Of a DNA stretch of 60,782 nucleotides, positions 42,722 to 50,034 are shown one piece after another. The stretch comes from a virus. Location of the stretch: positions 1 through 60,782 of IMG/VR virus record IMGVR_UViG_3300047557_002986; one strand, 5' to 3'. Numbering within the stretch: the first letter of the stretch is position 1; each line of letters starts with the position of its first letter. A model generated the notes under the pieces. That model was given only the letters and a program-made list of their open reading frames with translations. It was not told the DNA's origin and searched no databases. Both the position numbers and the translations under genes were made by a program.

Positions 42722-43091
42722 ATGTTAAATTATTTCTCCTTGGACGATAAACATAAAGATTTGCAGGTGCTTCTGGTTTCATCCAATTCTTTACTTTCTC
42801 ATAATTTTCTATACTAAAAAACTCCTGAGAAGAATACCAATCTTCCCAAGGAGTATGACCTTTATCTTGATTACAAGAATGGCAGCAACAAACTACATTT
42901 TTAGTTGTATCTAGACCACCTTTTGACTGAGGAATAATGTGATCAATTGTTAGGTTTTCTTCTGATCCACAATAAGCACACTTATTTTCCCAACTTTCTT
43001 TAATGTGCTTTCTCCATAATCTTCGTGCTTCTCCTGAACTTGTTGCCTGTAATTGAAACAAATATTCTCTTGAAGAATGAAGAGGAACCAT
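42720..43091 (-). CDS. HNH endonuclease
   Basis: The 123-residue protein has a full HNH site: CAYCGSEENLTIDHIIPQSK, then GGLDTTKNVVCCCHSCNQDK. There are paired zinc cysteines (CAYC and CHSC), the H of DHIIP, and N in TTKN. Small HNH proteins of this form are conserved near the structural genes of cyanomyoviruses. It lacks extra DNA-binding modules and an exact TATAAATA upstream, so it may be a resident nuclease rather than a recent homing gene. Confidence 0.8.
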   Translation of the reverse strand: MVPLHSSREYLFQLQATSSGEARRLWRKHIKESWENKCAYCGSEENLTIDHIIPQSKGGLDTTKNVVCCCHSCNQDKGHTPWEDWYSSQEFFSIENYEKVKNWMKPEAPANLYVYRPRRNNLT

Positions 43092-43114
43092 AAGTACCTG
43101 CGACTTGTGATTAT

Positions 43115-43408
43115 TTAGTTGACAATCACAGGTTTACCTTGCCCTTCTGGTAGTTTTTCTGGTTCTTCTACTTTCCAAGAACCACCAACACCACCATCCA
43201 TATTGACTACAATCTCATTAGTCGGTAGTGATTTTGGCATCTCAATATCAACTACTGGACTCATAAGAAATCGATTTCTTTTGATTTGCCGATTATGTGG
43301 GTCAATATCCAACATCATCATCGCGTCTGAATACTCGGCACAATCGCAAATCTTTTTTCCAGTATTTCTATTAATTACTGAAAAATATTCTTCATTATAC
43401 TTTCTCAT
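43115..43408 (-). CDS. Conserved cyanophage hypothetical protein, 97 residues
   Basis: Begins MRKYNEEYFSVINRNTGKKI and contains AMMMLDIDPHNRQIKRNRFL. It ends in a proline-rich acidic tail (KVEEPEKLPEGQGKPVIVN). The start overlaps the end of a 40-residue frame. No function is recognised. Confidence 0.6.
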   Translation of the reverse strand: MRKYNEEYFSVINRNTGKKICDCAEYSDAMMMLDIDPHNRQIKRNRFLMSPVVDIEMPKSLPTNEIVVNMDGGVGGSWKVEEPEKLPEGQGKPVIVN

Positions 43409-43517
43409 TTTTAGAAGTCTTTTCCTTATTATACGGTACTTGTGGTTTCCTGTAAAGTTGTGGCCAGGTATCTCTAAGTATGTCTGCGAGTTTATATGGA
43501 GTTGTTGAAGATATCAT
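43395..43517 (-). CDS. Possible 40-residue protein
   Basis: A frame MISSTTPYKLADILRDTWPQ, then LYRKPQVPYNKEK, overlaps the next gene's start by 14 bases. Its ATG follows directly on the T run of the psbD terminator and lacks a ribosome site, so the start is uncertain. Confidence 0.4.
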   Translation of the reverse strand: MISSTTPYKLADILRDTWPQLYRKPQVPYNKEKTSKNEKV

Positions 43518-43540
43518 AAAAAAAGGAGGGTTTCCCCTCC
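43518..43540 (-). terminator. Rho-independent terminator of psbD
   Basis: Minus strand: GGAGGG, loop GAAA, CCCTCC, then at least seven T. It starts 7 bases after the psbD stop. Confidence 0.88.
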
Positions 43541-43546
43541 ATTATA

Positions 43547-44608
43547 TCATAGAGCATTACCGCGAGGCAACACCTCTTCTGGAAACACAAAGTTCTCATG
43601 AGGTTGATCTACTGGTGCCATCCAAGCACGAAGACCTTCGTTAAGCAGTATATTTTTTGTGTAGAAAGTCTCAAATTCTGGATCTTCTGCTGCACGAATC
43701 TCCTGACTTACAAAATCATAAGCACGTAGATTGAGAGCAAGACCAATAATCCCAATAGAAGATGTCCAAAGACCCATGACAGGAACAAAAAGCATAAAGA
43801 AATGCAACCAACGCTTGTTACTGAAAGCAATGCCAAAAATTTGTGACCAAAAACGATTAGCTGTGACCATAGAATAGGTTTCTTCTTCTTGAGTCGGTTC
43901 AAATGCTTTGAAAGTATTTGCTTTATCACCATCTTCAAATAGAGTATTTTCAACTGTTGCACCATGAATAGCACAGAGAAGTGCTCCACCTAGTATACCA
44001 GCAACTCCCATCATATGAAACGGATTTAACAGATAATTATGAAATCCTTGAATAAACAGAAGAAATCGGAAGATAGCAGCAACTCCAAAGGAGGGAGCAA
44101 AGAACCAACTGGATTGACCCAGTGGATACATCAGAAACACACTCACAAACACCGCAATCGGACCAGAGAATGCAATTGCGTTGTAAGGGCGGATACCAAC
44201 CAGTCGAGCAATCTCAAACTGGCGAAGCATAAATCCAATTAAAGCGAAAGATCCGTGTAGTGCCACAAAAGTCCAGAGTCCCCCAAGTTGGATCCAACGG
44301 ACGAAATCTCCCTGAGCTTCTGGACCCCAAAGAAGTAGAAGGGAATGTCCGAGAGCATCAGCAGGAGTAGAAACAGCAGCGGTAAGGAAATTGCAACCCT
44401 CAAGGTAAGAACTCGCAATACCATGAGTATACCAACTGGTTGCGAACGTAGTTCCCGTAAGCCAACCACCCAGAGCGAGATAAGCAGTCGGGAATAATAG
44501 TAAACCAGACCAACCGACAAAAACAAACCTATCACGCTTAAGCCAATCGTCAAGTACATCAAACCATCCTCGTTGTTGAATTGGTTGTGAAAGTGTTGAA
44601 GATACCAT
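43547..44608 (-). CDS. psbD: Photosystem II reaction-centre protein D2
   Basis: 353 residues from the ATG at 44608 (GGAG five bases before it). A TTG-started frame three codons longer lies over that ribosome site. D2 signatures are [20 protein letters not shown], the chlorophyll/quinone-region [60 protein letters not shown] and the C-terminus [16 protein letters not shown]. It keeps photosystem II repaired during infection, with psbA. It is uninterrupted, unlike psbA. Both a sigma-70-like and a late promoter lie upstream, and a terminator follows. Confidence 0.96.
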   Translation of the reverse strand: MVSSTLSQPIQQRGWFDVLDDWLKRDRFVFVGWSGLLLFPTAYLALGGWLTGTTFATSWYTHGIASSYLEGCNFLTAAVSTPADALGHSLLLLWGPEAQGDFVRWIQLGGLWTFVALHGSFALIGFMLRQFEIARLVGIRPYNAIAFSGPIAVFVSVFLMYPLGQSSWFFAPSFGVAAIFRFLLFIQGFHNYLLNPFHMMGVAGILGGALLCAIHGATVENTLFEDGDKANTFKAFEPTQEEETYSMVTANRFWSQIFGIAFSNKRWLHFFMLFVPVMGLWTSSIGIIGLALNLRAYDFVSQEIRAAEDPEFETFYTKNILLNEGLRAWMAPVDQPHENFVFPEEVLPRGNAL

Positions 44609-44629
44609 AGACTCCAATGTAATTTCTCA

Positions 44630-44663
44630 TATTTATGTTAGCATTTCTTAACATAAGAGTCAA
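44630..44663 (-). promoter_or_regulatory. psbD promoter region: sigma-70-like and late elements
   Basis: TTGACT (44658-44663), 17 bases, then TAACAT (44635-44640), a weak -10. CATAAATA (44630-44637) overlaps it as a late promoter. TTATGTTA and TAACATAA form a perfect 8-bp inverted repeat across the region. Confidence 0.55.
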
Positions 44664-44676
44664 TAAGTAATATTAC

Positions 44677-45225
44677 TCAAGTCAACAATCCTTTGAGTAA
44701 ATGAGTTGCTTCAGAAAATCTATCCACATAATGTATGAGTTTCATTTCTTCATTATTGAGAAATCCATTATCTAACATTTCGTCTTCTAACCAAGTTTTA
44801 AATGTTCTCCACATTTTACCAACACAAATAATTGGTTTTTTGTCGATATGATTCACTTGAACCAATTGATAAATCATTGCCATCTCAAGAAGTGTTCCAA
44901 TACCTCCAGGAGTTACAATAAAGGCATCACAGTCTGCAAAAGTTTTCAACCTCGAATAAAAAGTTTGATGCTGCTCATATTCTTGAACATATGGATTTAC
45001 ATTTTCCTCGAAGGGCAAATAAATCGCTTCCGCAACAGAACAAAGAGAATTTCCAATACAAGCACTCATTGCTCCTTTATTTGCTGCTTCCATAGTTCCT
45101 GGACCACCACCAGTAACTACTATCCATCCTTCTGCTGCGATATTTCTACCAAGTTTTTCTACTGCCTTATAAAGTCCGGATTCGGAATTTGTTCTTGCTG
45201 AACCAAAGATTGCTACTTTCTTCAT
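44677..45225 (-). CDS. LOG-family nucleotide-binding protein
   Basis: The 182-residue Rossmann-like protein has the LOG/lysine-decarboxylase-like motifs GGGPGTMEAANKGA (about residues 39-52) and PGGIGTLLEM (about 106-115). It begins MKKVAIFGSARTNSES. Characterised LOG proteins are cytokinin-riboside-monophosphate phosphoribohydrolases; related bacterial ones hydrolyse nucleotides more generally. The role in infection is unknown; nucleotide turnover is a guess. Its start codon lies in a small hairpin (45224-45244). Confidence 0.8.
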   Translation of the reverse strand: MKKVAIFGSARTNSESGLYKAVEKLGRNIAAEGWIVVTGGGPGTMEAANKGAMSACIGNSLCSVAEAIYLPFEENVNPYVQEYEQHQTFYSRLKTFADCDAFIVTPGGIGTLLEMAMIYQLVQVNHIDKKPIICVGKMWRTFKTWLEDEMLDNGFLNNEEMKLIHYVDRFSEATHLLKGLLT

Positions 45226-45257
45226 GGTTTTTAATAGAAACCATTAATAGTTATATC

Positions 45258-45380
45258 TTATCCCCAATACATCATTGATAGAGTAAATACGACAAAAATA
45301 ATAACTGTAAACATCATAATACCTACTCCTGCCCAGATTACCCAATCTTCCATGGGTTCGTGTTGATTATTATGAGACAT
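45258..45380 (-). CDS. 40-residue single-pass membrane protein
   Basis: MSHNNQHEPMEDWVIWAGVG is followed by a hydrophobic helix (IMMFTVIIFVVFTLSMMYWG) up to the TAA at 45258-45260. The ATG overlaps the last 11 bases of the endonuclease VII-like gene. A short polar head and one transmembrane helix suggest a small thylakoid or plasma-membrane peptide. It lies inside the photosynthesis block, but no photosystem subunit is recognised. Confidence 0.6.
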   Translation of the reverse strand: MSHNNQHEPMEDWVIWAGVGIMMFTVIIFVVFTLSMMYWG

Positions 45381-45837
45381 TTGATTTATGTTGTTCGAGG
45401 TATTTAATCATTTCTTCTAATACACCAGAATTTTCACCAATATACCCCATAGTTCTATTACAAATGTTACAAAGCAATCCTCTCACATTTCCAGTTTTAT
45501 GGTCGTGATCAACATAAAAAACTTCTACTGCTCCTCCCCTGCCAGATTTTCTACCTTTTGGATCTGTGCTTCTACAAATAGCACAGCAATTATTCTGTTT
45601 TTCTAAAAGAATATTATAATCTTCTAATGATATTCCATACTTATGCCTTAGATTTTTATCTCTTCCTTTATCTGGAGTATAGTCTTTTTGTTTTGCCTTA
45701 ATAAAACAAGATTTGCATTTTCCATGATAATAAGTTTTGTCAGGAAACTCTTTACTTTTAAATCTTGTCGGATAATATTCCGAAAGTGATTTTATTTTAC
45801 CACATACATTGCATGTTTTCATGGTTTGGATATTCAT
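45370..45837 (-). CDS. Endonuclease VII-like (HNH/His-Me) nuclease downstream of psbA
   Basis: 155 residues. An N-terminal zinc-binding part (CNVCGK ... CKSCF) and the catalytic block NNCCAICRSTDPKGR ... VFYVDHDHKTGNVRGLLCNI CN fit the recombination endonuclease VII family. It lies directly after psbA. In cyanophage S-PM2 a free-standing homing endonuclease gene is known at this place and cuts the psbA intron site, so the same role is possible here. Unlike the other homing genes it has a sigma-70-type promoter rather than TATAAATA. Confidence 0.75.
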   Translation of the reverse strand: MNIQTMKTCNVCGKIKSLSEYYPTRFKSKEFPDKTYYHGKCKSCFIKAKQKDYTPDKGRDKNLRHKYGISLEDYNILLEKQNNCCAICRSTDPKGRKSGRGGAVEVFYVDHDHKTGNVRGLLCNICNRTMGYIGENSGVLEEMIKYLEQHKSNVS

Positions 45838-45847
45838 AGTTAAACTT

Positions 45848-45877
45848 ATTATACCATAGATTTAACTATTTAGTCAA
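45848..45877 (-). promoter_or_regulatory. Sigma-70 type promoter of the endonuclease VII-like gene
   Basis: TTGACT (45872-45877), 18 bases, then TATAAT (45848-45853) on the minus strand, just below the psbA terminator. Confidence 0.65.
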
Positions 45878-45885
45878 TTAGACAT

Positions 45886-45912
45886 AAAAAAAGACCTCCC
45901 GAAGGAGGTCTT
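45886..45912 (-). terminator. Rho-independent terminator of psbA
   Basis: AAGACCTCC and GGAGGTCTT form a 9-bp stem with a 4-base loop. On the minus strand a T run follows. Confidence 0.88.
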
Positions 45913-45931
45913 AAAAACTATTAAGTTTTTA

Positions 45932-48181
45932 TCAACCAATAGAAGGTGCAGTTAGAGCAACAGGAGTGTGCTCAACAGCAGCCAAATCTAGAGGAAAATT
46001 ATGTGCGTTCCTTTCGTGCATTACTTCGATCCCGAGGTTGGCACGATTTAGCACATCTGCCCAAGAATTAATAACACGATTCTGACTATCAAGGATAGAC
46101 TGATTTAGATTAATTCCGTTCAAATTGAAGGCCATGGTGCTTACACCAAGAGCAGTGAACCAGATACCTACAACTGGCCAAGCAGCAAGGAAGAAGTGCA
46201 GTGAACGAGAGTTGTTGAACGAAGCATATTGGAAGATAAGACGACCAAAATAACCATGTGCAGCTACGATGTTGTAGGTCTCTTCTTCTTGACCGAACTT
46301 GTAACCATAATTTTGACTTTCATTTTCGGTAGTTTCTCGTACTAGGCTTGAAGTTACTAGAGAACCGTGCATAGCACTGAATAGAGAACCACCAAATACG
46401 CCAGCCACGCCCATCATATGGAATGGGTGCATCAGAATGTTGTGCTCTGCCTGGAACACAAGCATGAAGTTGAAAGTACCAGAGATACCCAGAGGCATAC
46501 CATCAGAGAAAGAACCTTGACCGAAAGGATAGACCAGGAACACAGCAGAAGCAGCAGCGACGGGAGCACTGTAAGCAACACAGATCCAAGGACGCATACC
46601 TAGACGGTATGAAAGTTCCCATTCACGACCCATATAGGTATAGATACCAATAAGGAAGTGGAAGACTACAAGTTGGTAAGGACCACCGTTGTAGAGCCAT
46701 TCATCAAGGGAAGCAGCTTCCCAGATTGGATAGAACACATAACCCATAAGTTTCCATATGGTGTGGACTATATCATCACCCTAAATTGAGGGTGTCGGGC
46801 ACTTAAACCTGTTATTAAGGAGACTGAACTCCTCAGGTAGTCTCTGAACCTTTCCCAAGTGTACTTGGGACTTGGCTGCTGATTGCCATACCAGTAAAAG
46901 ACCATCCATAAAGTTGTTTCTTTTCTGCACGAAGAAGTTTTCCTATAAGAGCTTTGTTAGGAGTTTCAAAATATTCAATACTTTGAAGTTTCTCACAAAG
47001 TTTAGTAATACTTTCTTGTGGAGGAAGAGTAACAGTTTTTCCAGTTTTATGTTTCCAAGTCGTTGAGTTTTTTAGCATTTCTACTAAATCACCTTTTTGT
47101 CTTGAAAGTCCAACTTGCTTTCCATAAGTTTTACCAACTTTTTGTCTGGCAAGAAACTGGTTTTGAGTATTAGCAGAACCTCCTTTTTTTCCACCCTTTA
47201 ATCCTTGTTCTCTTTGCCATTCAGTATTCCAAAAAAGATTACCTTTTTCTTTATTACTTTTAACAGCAAGTTGAGAACGAAGTTTTACACTTTTAATATC
47301 TTGGTTCCATCTCATTTCATAAGCAACTTTGTCACCTATTTCCTGAAATGACAACCAACGATAATAATGTGCGAGTGTATGAATATGAGGAGGTAAGTAA
47401 ATCAGATTTTCTTTTTCGTCAGTTCCACCATTATGTTTTGGGACAATATGGTGTTTTTCATAATACTCACTATCAAAGTTGTTTGATTTACAATACTCAA
47501 TAAACTGTTCGTAGATAGTCATTAGGATAAAAGTGTATTCCATATTATTATTTATACATTTTTATCCTTTTACTGGGTTAGGTTTCCAGCAATTCACCCG
47601 ATTTTCTTATACCATTTCTGATATAAGGCACTCCTTTACGAATGCAATCCAATCGCATTTGAACTAGGAACAACAGCACCAGAAATGATGTTGTTTCCAT
47701 ACATTAGAGAACCAGCGACTGGTTCACGAATCCCGTCTCAACTTCATATAAACAACCATATCATAAGACTTAGGTTGTTACAGATTACTCTGTGAAGTTT
47801 GGACTATATCTTCACCCTTTATAAGTTATTAAAGGGGCTGGGCACTCTTGCCTGTTATTAAGGGGACTAAACCCCTCAGGTAGTCTCTGAACCTTCCTTA
47901 GGTGTACCTAAGGCTTGGCTGCTGATTGCCTTTCGGTTTCCAGCAATTCACCCAGTTTTAACATCACCCTTACGGATGAAGGACACAGATTAAAGCAGTA
48001 TGTCTACGGGAGGGGCGGCAATGAAAGCAACAATGAAACAAATAGTAGCAGCGAGAAGGGTAGGAATCATTAGAGTTCCAAACCAACCGACATAAAGACG
48101 GTTATTGGTAGAAGTTACCCACTCACAGAATTGTTCCCAAGTGTTACTTCCACCACGCTGACGAGCGATAGTAGCAGTCAT
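45932..48181 (-). CDS. psbA: Photosystem II reaction-centre protein D1, gene split by two group I introns
   Basis: Exon 1 is 48000-48181, exon 2 is 47642-47738, exon 3 is 45932-46735. Joined they code exactly 360 residues, the normal D1 length: exon 1 to FIAAPPVDI, exon 2 [20 protein letters not shown] ... AIGLH, exon 3 [20 protein letters not shown] ... [22 protein letters not shown]. Intron 1 splits codon 61 and intron 2 follows codon 93. Both junctions have exon U before and intron G at the end. Pairings are GACAU with GUGUC and GCAU with GUGC. D1 replacement keeps photosynthesis running in infected cells. Transcription is from a TTGACG-17-TATACT promoter; a terminator follows. Confidence 0.95.
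46833..47522 (-). CDS. Intron-encoded HNH homing endonuclease
   Basis: I favour the ATG at 47522 (229 residues: [20 protein letters not shown]), since the inverted repeat arm ends just before it. A frame from 47543 adds seven residues. The nuclease part is [20 protein letters not shown] followed by [13 protein letters not shown], an HNH site. The rest is basic, with [14 protein letters not shown] and a C-terminal [18 protein letters not shown] that reads through the ribozyme's Q and R elements. It would promote spread of intron 2 into intronless psbA. Confidence 0.8.
   Translation of the reverse strand: MTIYEQFIEYCKSNNFDSEYYEKHHIVPKHNGGTDEKENLIYLPPHIHTLAHYYRWLSFQEIGDKVAYEMRWNQDIKSVKLRSQLAVKSNKEKGNLFWNTEWQREQGLKGGKKGGSANTQNQFLARQKVGKTYGKQVGLSRQKGDLVEMLKNSTTWKHKTGKTVTLPPQESITKLCEKLQSIEYFETPNKALIGKLLRAEKKQLYGWSFTGMAISSQVPSTLGKGSETT
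47524..47568 (-). promoter_or_regulatory. Late promoter TATAAATA within an inverted repeat, intron HNH gene
   Basis: AGGATAAAA (47524-47532) is the exact complement of 47560-47568. TATAAATA lies between them at 47549-47556 on the minus strand. The proximal arm abuts the ATG at 47520-47522. Confidence 0.6.
47739..47999 (-). ncRNA. Group I intron 1 of psbA, minimal, without an ORF
   Basis: 261 bases only. It carries GTGAATTGCTGGAAAC near 47937-47952, AATCAGCAGCCAAG near 47913-47927, GGTTCAGAGACTACCTGAGG near 47875-47894, CTTAATAACAGG and GATATAGTCCA near 47801-47811. The splice helix is exon GACAU with intron GUGUC. No endonuclease is encoded, so its mobility would depend on another gene. Confidence 0.88.
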
Positions 48182-48213
48182 AGTTTTAAAAAGAACGTTA
48201 GGTTTACATGAAT

Positions 48214-48251
48214 TGTTAAGGTTTGTTAGTATTTGCTAACATTCCTTAACA
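48214..48251 (-). promoter_or_regulatory. Long hairpin in the psbA leader
   Basis: TGTTAAGG/CCTTAACA (8 bp) encloses GTTAG/CTAAC (5 bp) with a CAAATA loop. It lies in the psbA 5' leader, between promoter and ATG, and could affect mRNA stability or translation. Confidence 0.6.
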
Positions 48252-48258
48252 CTTATTT

Positions 48259-48287
48259 AGTATAGCACTTGGTTCGTTTCCCGTCAA
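48259..48287 (-). promoter_or_regulatory. psbA sigma-70 type promoter
   Basis: TTGACG (48282-48287), 17 bases, TATACT (48259-48264) on the minus strand. An ACTAAATA octamer (48254-48261), one mismatch from the late consensus, overlaps it. Confidence 0.7.
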
Positions 48288-48445
48288 CCCCTGTACTCAG
48301 CGATCTTATCTAAGACTCGATTGAGATACTGGTGAGCAAGAGATTTGGGATCCGAAGTCCAAGAGACCTCACTATTATACAACTCTTTTTTCAATTTTTC
48401 AACATGGACTCGAATTTCATCTTTAGTCAAAATATTTCTAGGCAT
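48284..48445 (-). CDS. 53-residue conserved protein between hli and psbA
   Basis: MPRNILTKDEIRVHVEKLKK, then ELYNSEVSWTSDPKSLAHQY and LNRVLDKIAEYRG. It looks helical and soluble. The reading frame fills the gap between the hli terminator and the psbA promoter exactly, and the TGA overlaps the -35 box. The ATG follows a T run, with GGAG 14 bases upstream inside the terminator stem, so expression may depend on read-through. From memory, a small protein like this is common beside psbA in cyanophages. Confidence 0.6.
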   Translation of the reverse strand: MPRNILTKDEIRVHVEKLKKELYNSEVSWTSDPKSLAHQYLNRVLDKIAEYRG

Positions 48446-48481
48446 AAAAAAAGACCCTCTCCTTTATATAGAGAGGGTCTT
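48446..48481 (-). terminator. Rho-independent terminator of the hli operon
   Basis: An 11-bp perfect stem (AAGACCCTCTC/GAGAGGGTCTT) is followed on the minus strand by seven T. It is 15 bases past the hli stop. Confidence 0.88.
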
Positions 48482-48495
48482 CAATTATTATGGAT

Positions 48496-48615
48496 TCACC
48501 ATACTCCAGGAATTACTTGACCAGTAATAAGATATGCACCAACAGCGGCGACGAATCCTAGCATTGCAAGACGACCATTCCAGCGTTCTGCTTTTTCAGT
48601 AAAGATTTTTTCCAT
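48496..48615 (-). CDS. hli: High-light-inducible protein, short form (39 residues)
   Basis: MEKIFTEKAERWNGRLAMLG, then FVAAVGAYLITGQVIPGVW. The chlorophyll-binding ExxNGRxAMxG core is present as ERWNGRLAMLGF, with a single transmembrane helix. AAGGAG lies 7 bases before the ATG. HLIPs bind chlorophyll and protect photosystem II under high light. It is one of two in this operon. Confidence 0.92.
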   Translation of the reverse strand: MEKIFTEKAERWNGRLAMLGFVAAVGAYLITGQVIPGVW

Positions 48616-48629
48616 TAGTTTACTCCTTA

Positions 48630-48887
48630 TTAAGAATGTTTTTGTTTGAGATCAGGATTTGGAACTGAAGGAACAACTGGGTTCCTGTTCTTATTTTTAA
48701 TTACAATGAAAGCATCATTTTGATAAGAGACAGTTCCAAATGGTTTTGCCCATTTTGGATTTGCTTCAGGGTTAGTGGCAGTTCCTGTGACAGCCACACC
48801 ACCAATGTCTACAGAAAGTTCATCATCAACATCCCAACCAAGTTCTTGGAGGGCAATAGTAAGTTTCTCAAGCATTTCAGCAGTCAT
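48630..48887 (-). CDS. Conserved cyanophage protein between two hli genes
   Basis: 85 residues from the ATG at 48887: MTAEMLEKLTIALQELGWDV, then DDELSVDIGGVAVTGTA and a proline-rich C-terminus. The start overlaps the TGA of the 28-residue gene (TGATG). A TTG one codon earlier is also possible. Function unknown. Confidence 0.65.
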   Translation of the reverse strand: MTAEMLEKLTIALQELGWDVDDELSVDIGGVAVTGTATNPEANPKWAKPFGTVSYQNDAFIVIKNKNRNPVVPSVPNPDLKQKHS

Positions 48888-48973
48888 CAATATGTCTCAG
48901 AGAGTTGATTAACAGCATACCCCAAAAGCACAAAAAATGCAACTGAGGTGAAAGTAAAGATTACTTCAGTCAT
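48887..48973 (-). CDS. 28-residue membrane peptide coupled to hli
   Basis: MTEVIFTFTSVAFFVLLGYA, then VNQLSETY. One hydrophobic helix with a short acidic head. Both ends form TGATG overlaps, with the upstream hli and with the downstream 85-residue gene. This is strong evidence of a genuine, translationally coupled gene. Its place among hli genes hints at a thylakoid membrane peptide, but no photosystem subunit is recognised. Confidence 0.65.
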   Translation of the reverse strand: MTEVIFTFTSVAFFVLLGYAVNQLSETY

Positions 48974-49167
48974 CAGAAGATACCGAAGAAGAAGTTGCCA
49001 GTGATAGAATAAGAAATAAACCCAGCAATAATGCCGAGCATTGCCCAGCGTCCATTAGTCCGCTCCTTAATTTCGTTAGGGGAATACATTCCATAATTTT
49101 CATAATACATCGTGGGTTCTTTAGCAAAAATATTTTGCTGCCCACGTTCATTAGTTGTAACGGTCAT
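48973..49167 (-). CDS. hli: High-light-inducible protein (64 residues)
   Basis: The C-terminal half SPNEIKERTNGRWAMLGIIA followed by GFISYSITGNFFFGIF has the ExxNGRWAMxG chlorophyll-binding motif and one transmembrane helix. The first 30 residues are polar and variable, as usual. It is the first gene after a consensus promoter and is coupled to the 28-residue peptide by TGATG. Confidence 0.93.
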   Translation of the reverse strand: MTVTTNERGQQNIFAKEPTMYYENYGMYSPNEIKERTNGRWAMLGIIAGFISYSITGNFFFGIF

Positions 49168-49191
49168 TTTTTTATTACGAATTGTAACAAC

Positions 49192-49220
49192 ATTATATAT
49201 GAGAGAGGAGTTGCTGTCAA
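49192..49220 (-). promoter_or_regulatory. Consensus sigma-70 promoter of the hli operon
   Basis: TTGACA (49215-49220), 17 bases, TATAAT (49192-49197) on the minus strand: a perfect match to the bacterial consensus, suggesting strong early expression. Confidence 0.85.
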
Positions 49221-49236
49221 GCGATTTTGTAAGGAT

Positions 49237-50031
49237 TCACTGACCGTGCGGTTGGGAAGACTCCGTGATTCTTCCCAAATATGGATCATAGTCCATCAGA
49301 TCATCAATATTCATTTCATACCCCTGCTTTTCCCAAAATTGAAGCAGTCCATCATGACTACCTCGATGAAAAACATCAATATGTTCTGGATGAATTGATG
49401 ACCCAAGTTCAATACGATACAGAAATAGAGGTATTGAATACGTATTACCAGAGTTATAAATTAGATCATCTGCAACTGCTCTAGGTTTTACACCTTGATC
49501 TAATTTGTACTTATCATCACGAATATGAAATTTTATGAGTTTTTCTGCATGATGTCGCGTAATCATGTATGCAGCGGTAGAAAAATCATTTACAAACCTT
49601 TTGTGAAGTTTTACGTGTAGGTTTCCTGTGCAGATAATTGCAAGTTGAATAACATCCCAATCATAAGGCAATTTAGATGCAAAATCCTTCCATGTAAAAT
49701 TCCAAAATTTAACAAGTTGCAAGTCCACATCATCTTCCATGAAAATTGCATAGGGAGAGTCACTAGTTTCATACCAGTGTTTAATTGCTTTTAGATGAGA
49801 AGTTGTACATCCAATTTCTCCAGAAGTCATATTTTCTGGATAACGTCCCTTGACAATATCGCTTAGATCATCTTCACGTCCATCATAAGCAGAAATGCGA
49901 GTGTAATTTTCTATTTCCCAATATTTAAATTGCTCCTCCATGTACTCCATTCTCTCAGGTTGCCCATCAAGATTAAGATAATAAATTGGAGCAATGTTTT
50001 TTAGTTTATATGCAGATTTATTTTTGTCCAT
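49237..50031 (-). CDS. Glycosyltransferase family 25 protein
   Basis: 264 residues. GT25 signatures: APIYYLNLDGQPERMEYME at the N-terminus, SGEIGCTTSHLKAIKHWYE and the metal-site phrase YAIFMEDDVDLQLVKF. Bacterial GT25 enzymes add galactose or related sugars to lipooligosaccharide. It is the last gene of a glycan operon running from 60734. The target, whether host lipopolysaccharide, a virion protein or another glycan, cannot be read. Confidence 0.85.
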   Translation of the reverse strand: MDKNKSAYKLKNIAPIYYLNLDGQPERMEYMEEQFKYWEIENYTRISAYDGREDDLSDIVKGRYPENMTSGEIGCTTSHLKAIKHWYETSDSPYAIFMEDDVDLQLVKFWNFTWKDFASKLPYDWDVIQLAIICTGNLHVKLHKRFVNDFSTAAYMITRHHAEKLIKFHIRDDKYKLDQGVKPRAVADDLIYNSGNTYSIPLFLYRIELGSSIHPEHIDVFHRGSHDGLLQFWEKQGYEMNIDDLMDYDPYLGRITESSQPHGQ

Positions 50032-50034
50032 TTT

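Larger units (their letters stand above)
46736..47641 (-). ncRNA. Group I intron 2 of psbA, with endonuclease gene
   Basis: 906 bases. Core elements on the minus strand are GTGAATTGCTGGAAAC near 47581-47597, AATCAGCAGCCAAG near 46872-46886, GGTTCAGAGACTACCTGAGG near 46833-46853, CTTAATAACAGG, and GATATAGTCCA near 46764-46775, which pairs with GACTA as P7. The core is very similar to that of intron 1, 0.1 kb away. The 5' splice helix forms from exon GCAU and intron GUGC. Confidence 0.88.

Noticed and set aside
44239-44562. 107-residue frame inside psbD and similar plus- or minus-strand frames inside psbA
   Set aside because: They are shadows of highly conserved photosystem genes, with no start signals or family resemblance.
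47543-47641. Reading psbA as three separate genes or a frameshifted pseudogene
   Set aside because: Intron core motifs, U/G splice rules and exact restoration of 360 codons all support splicing.
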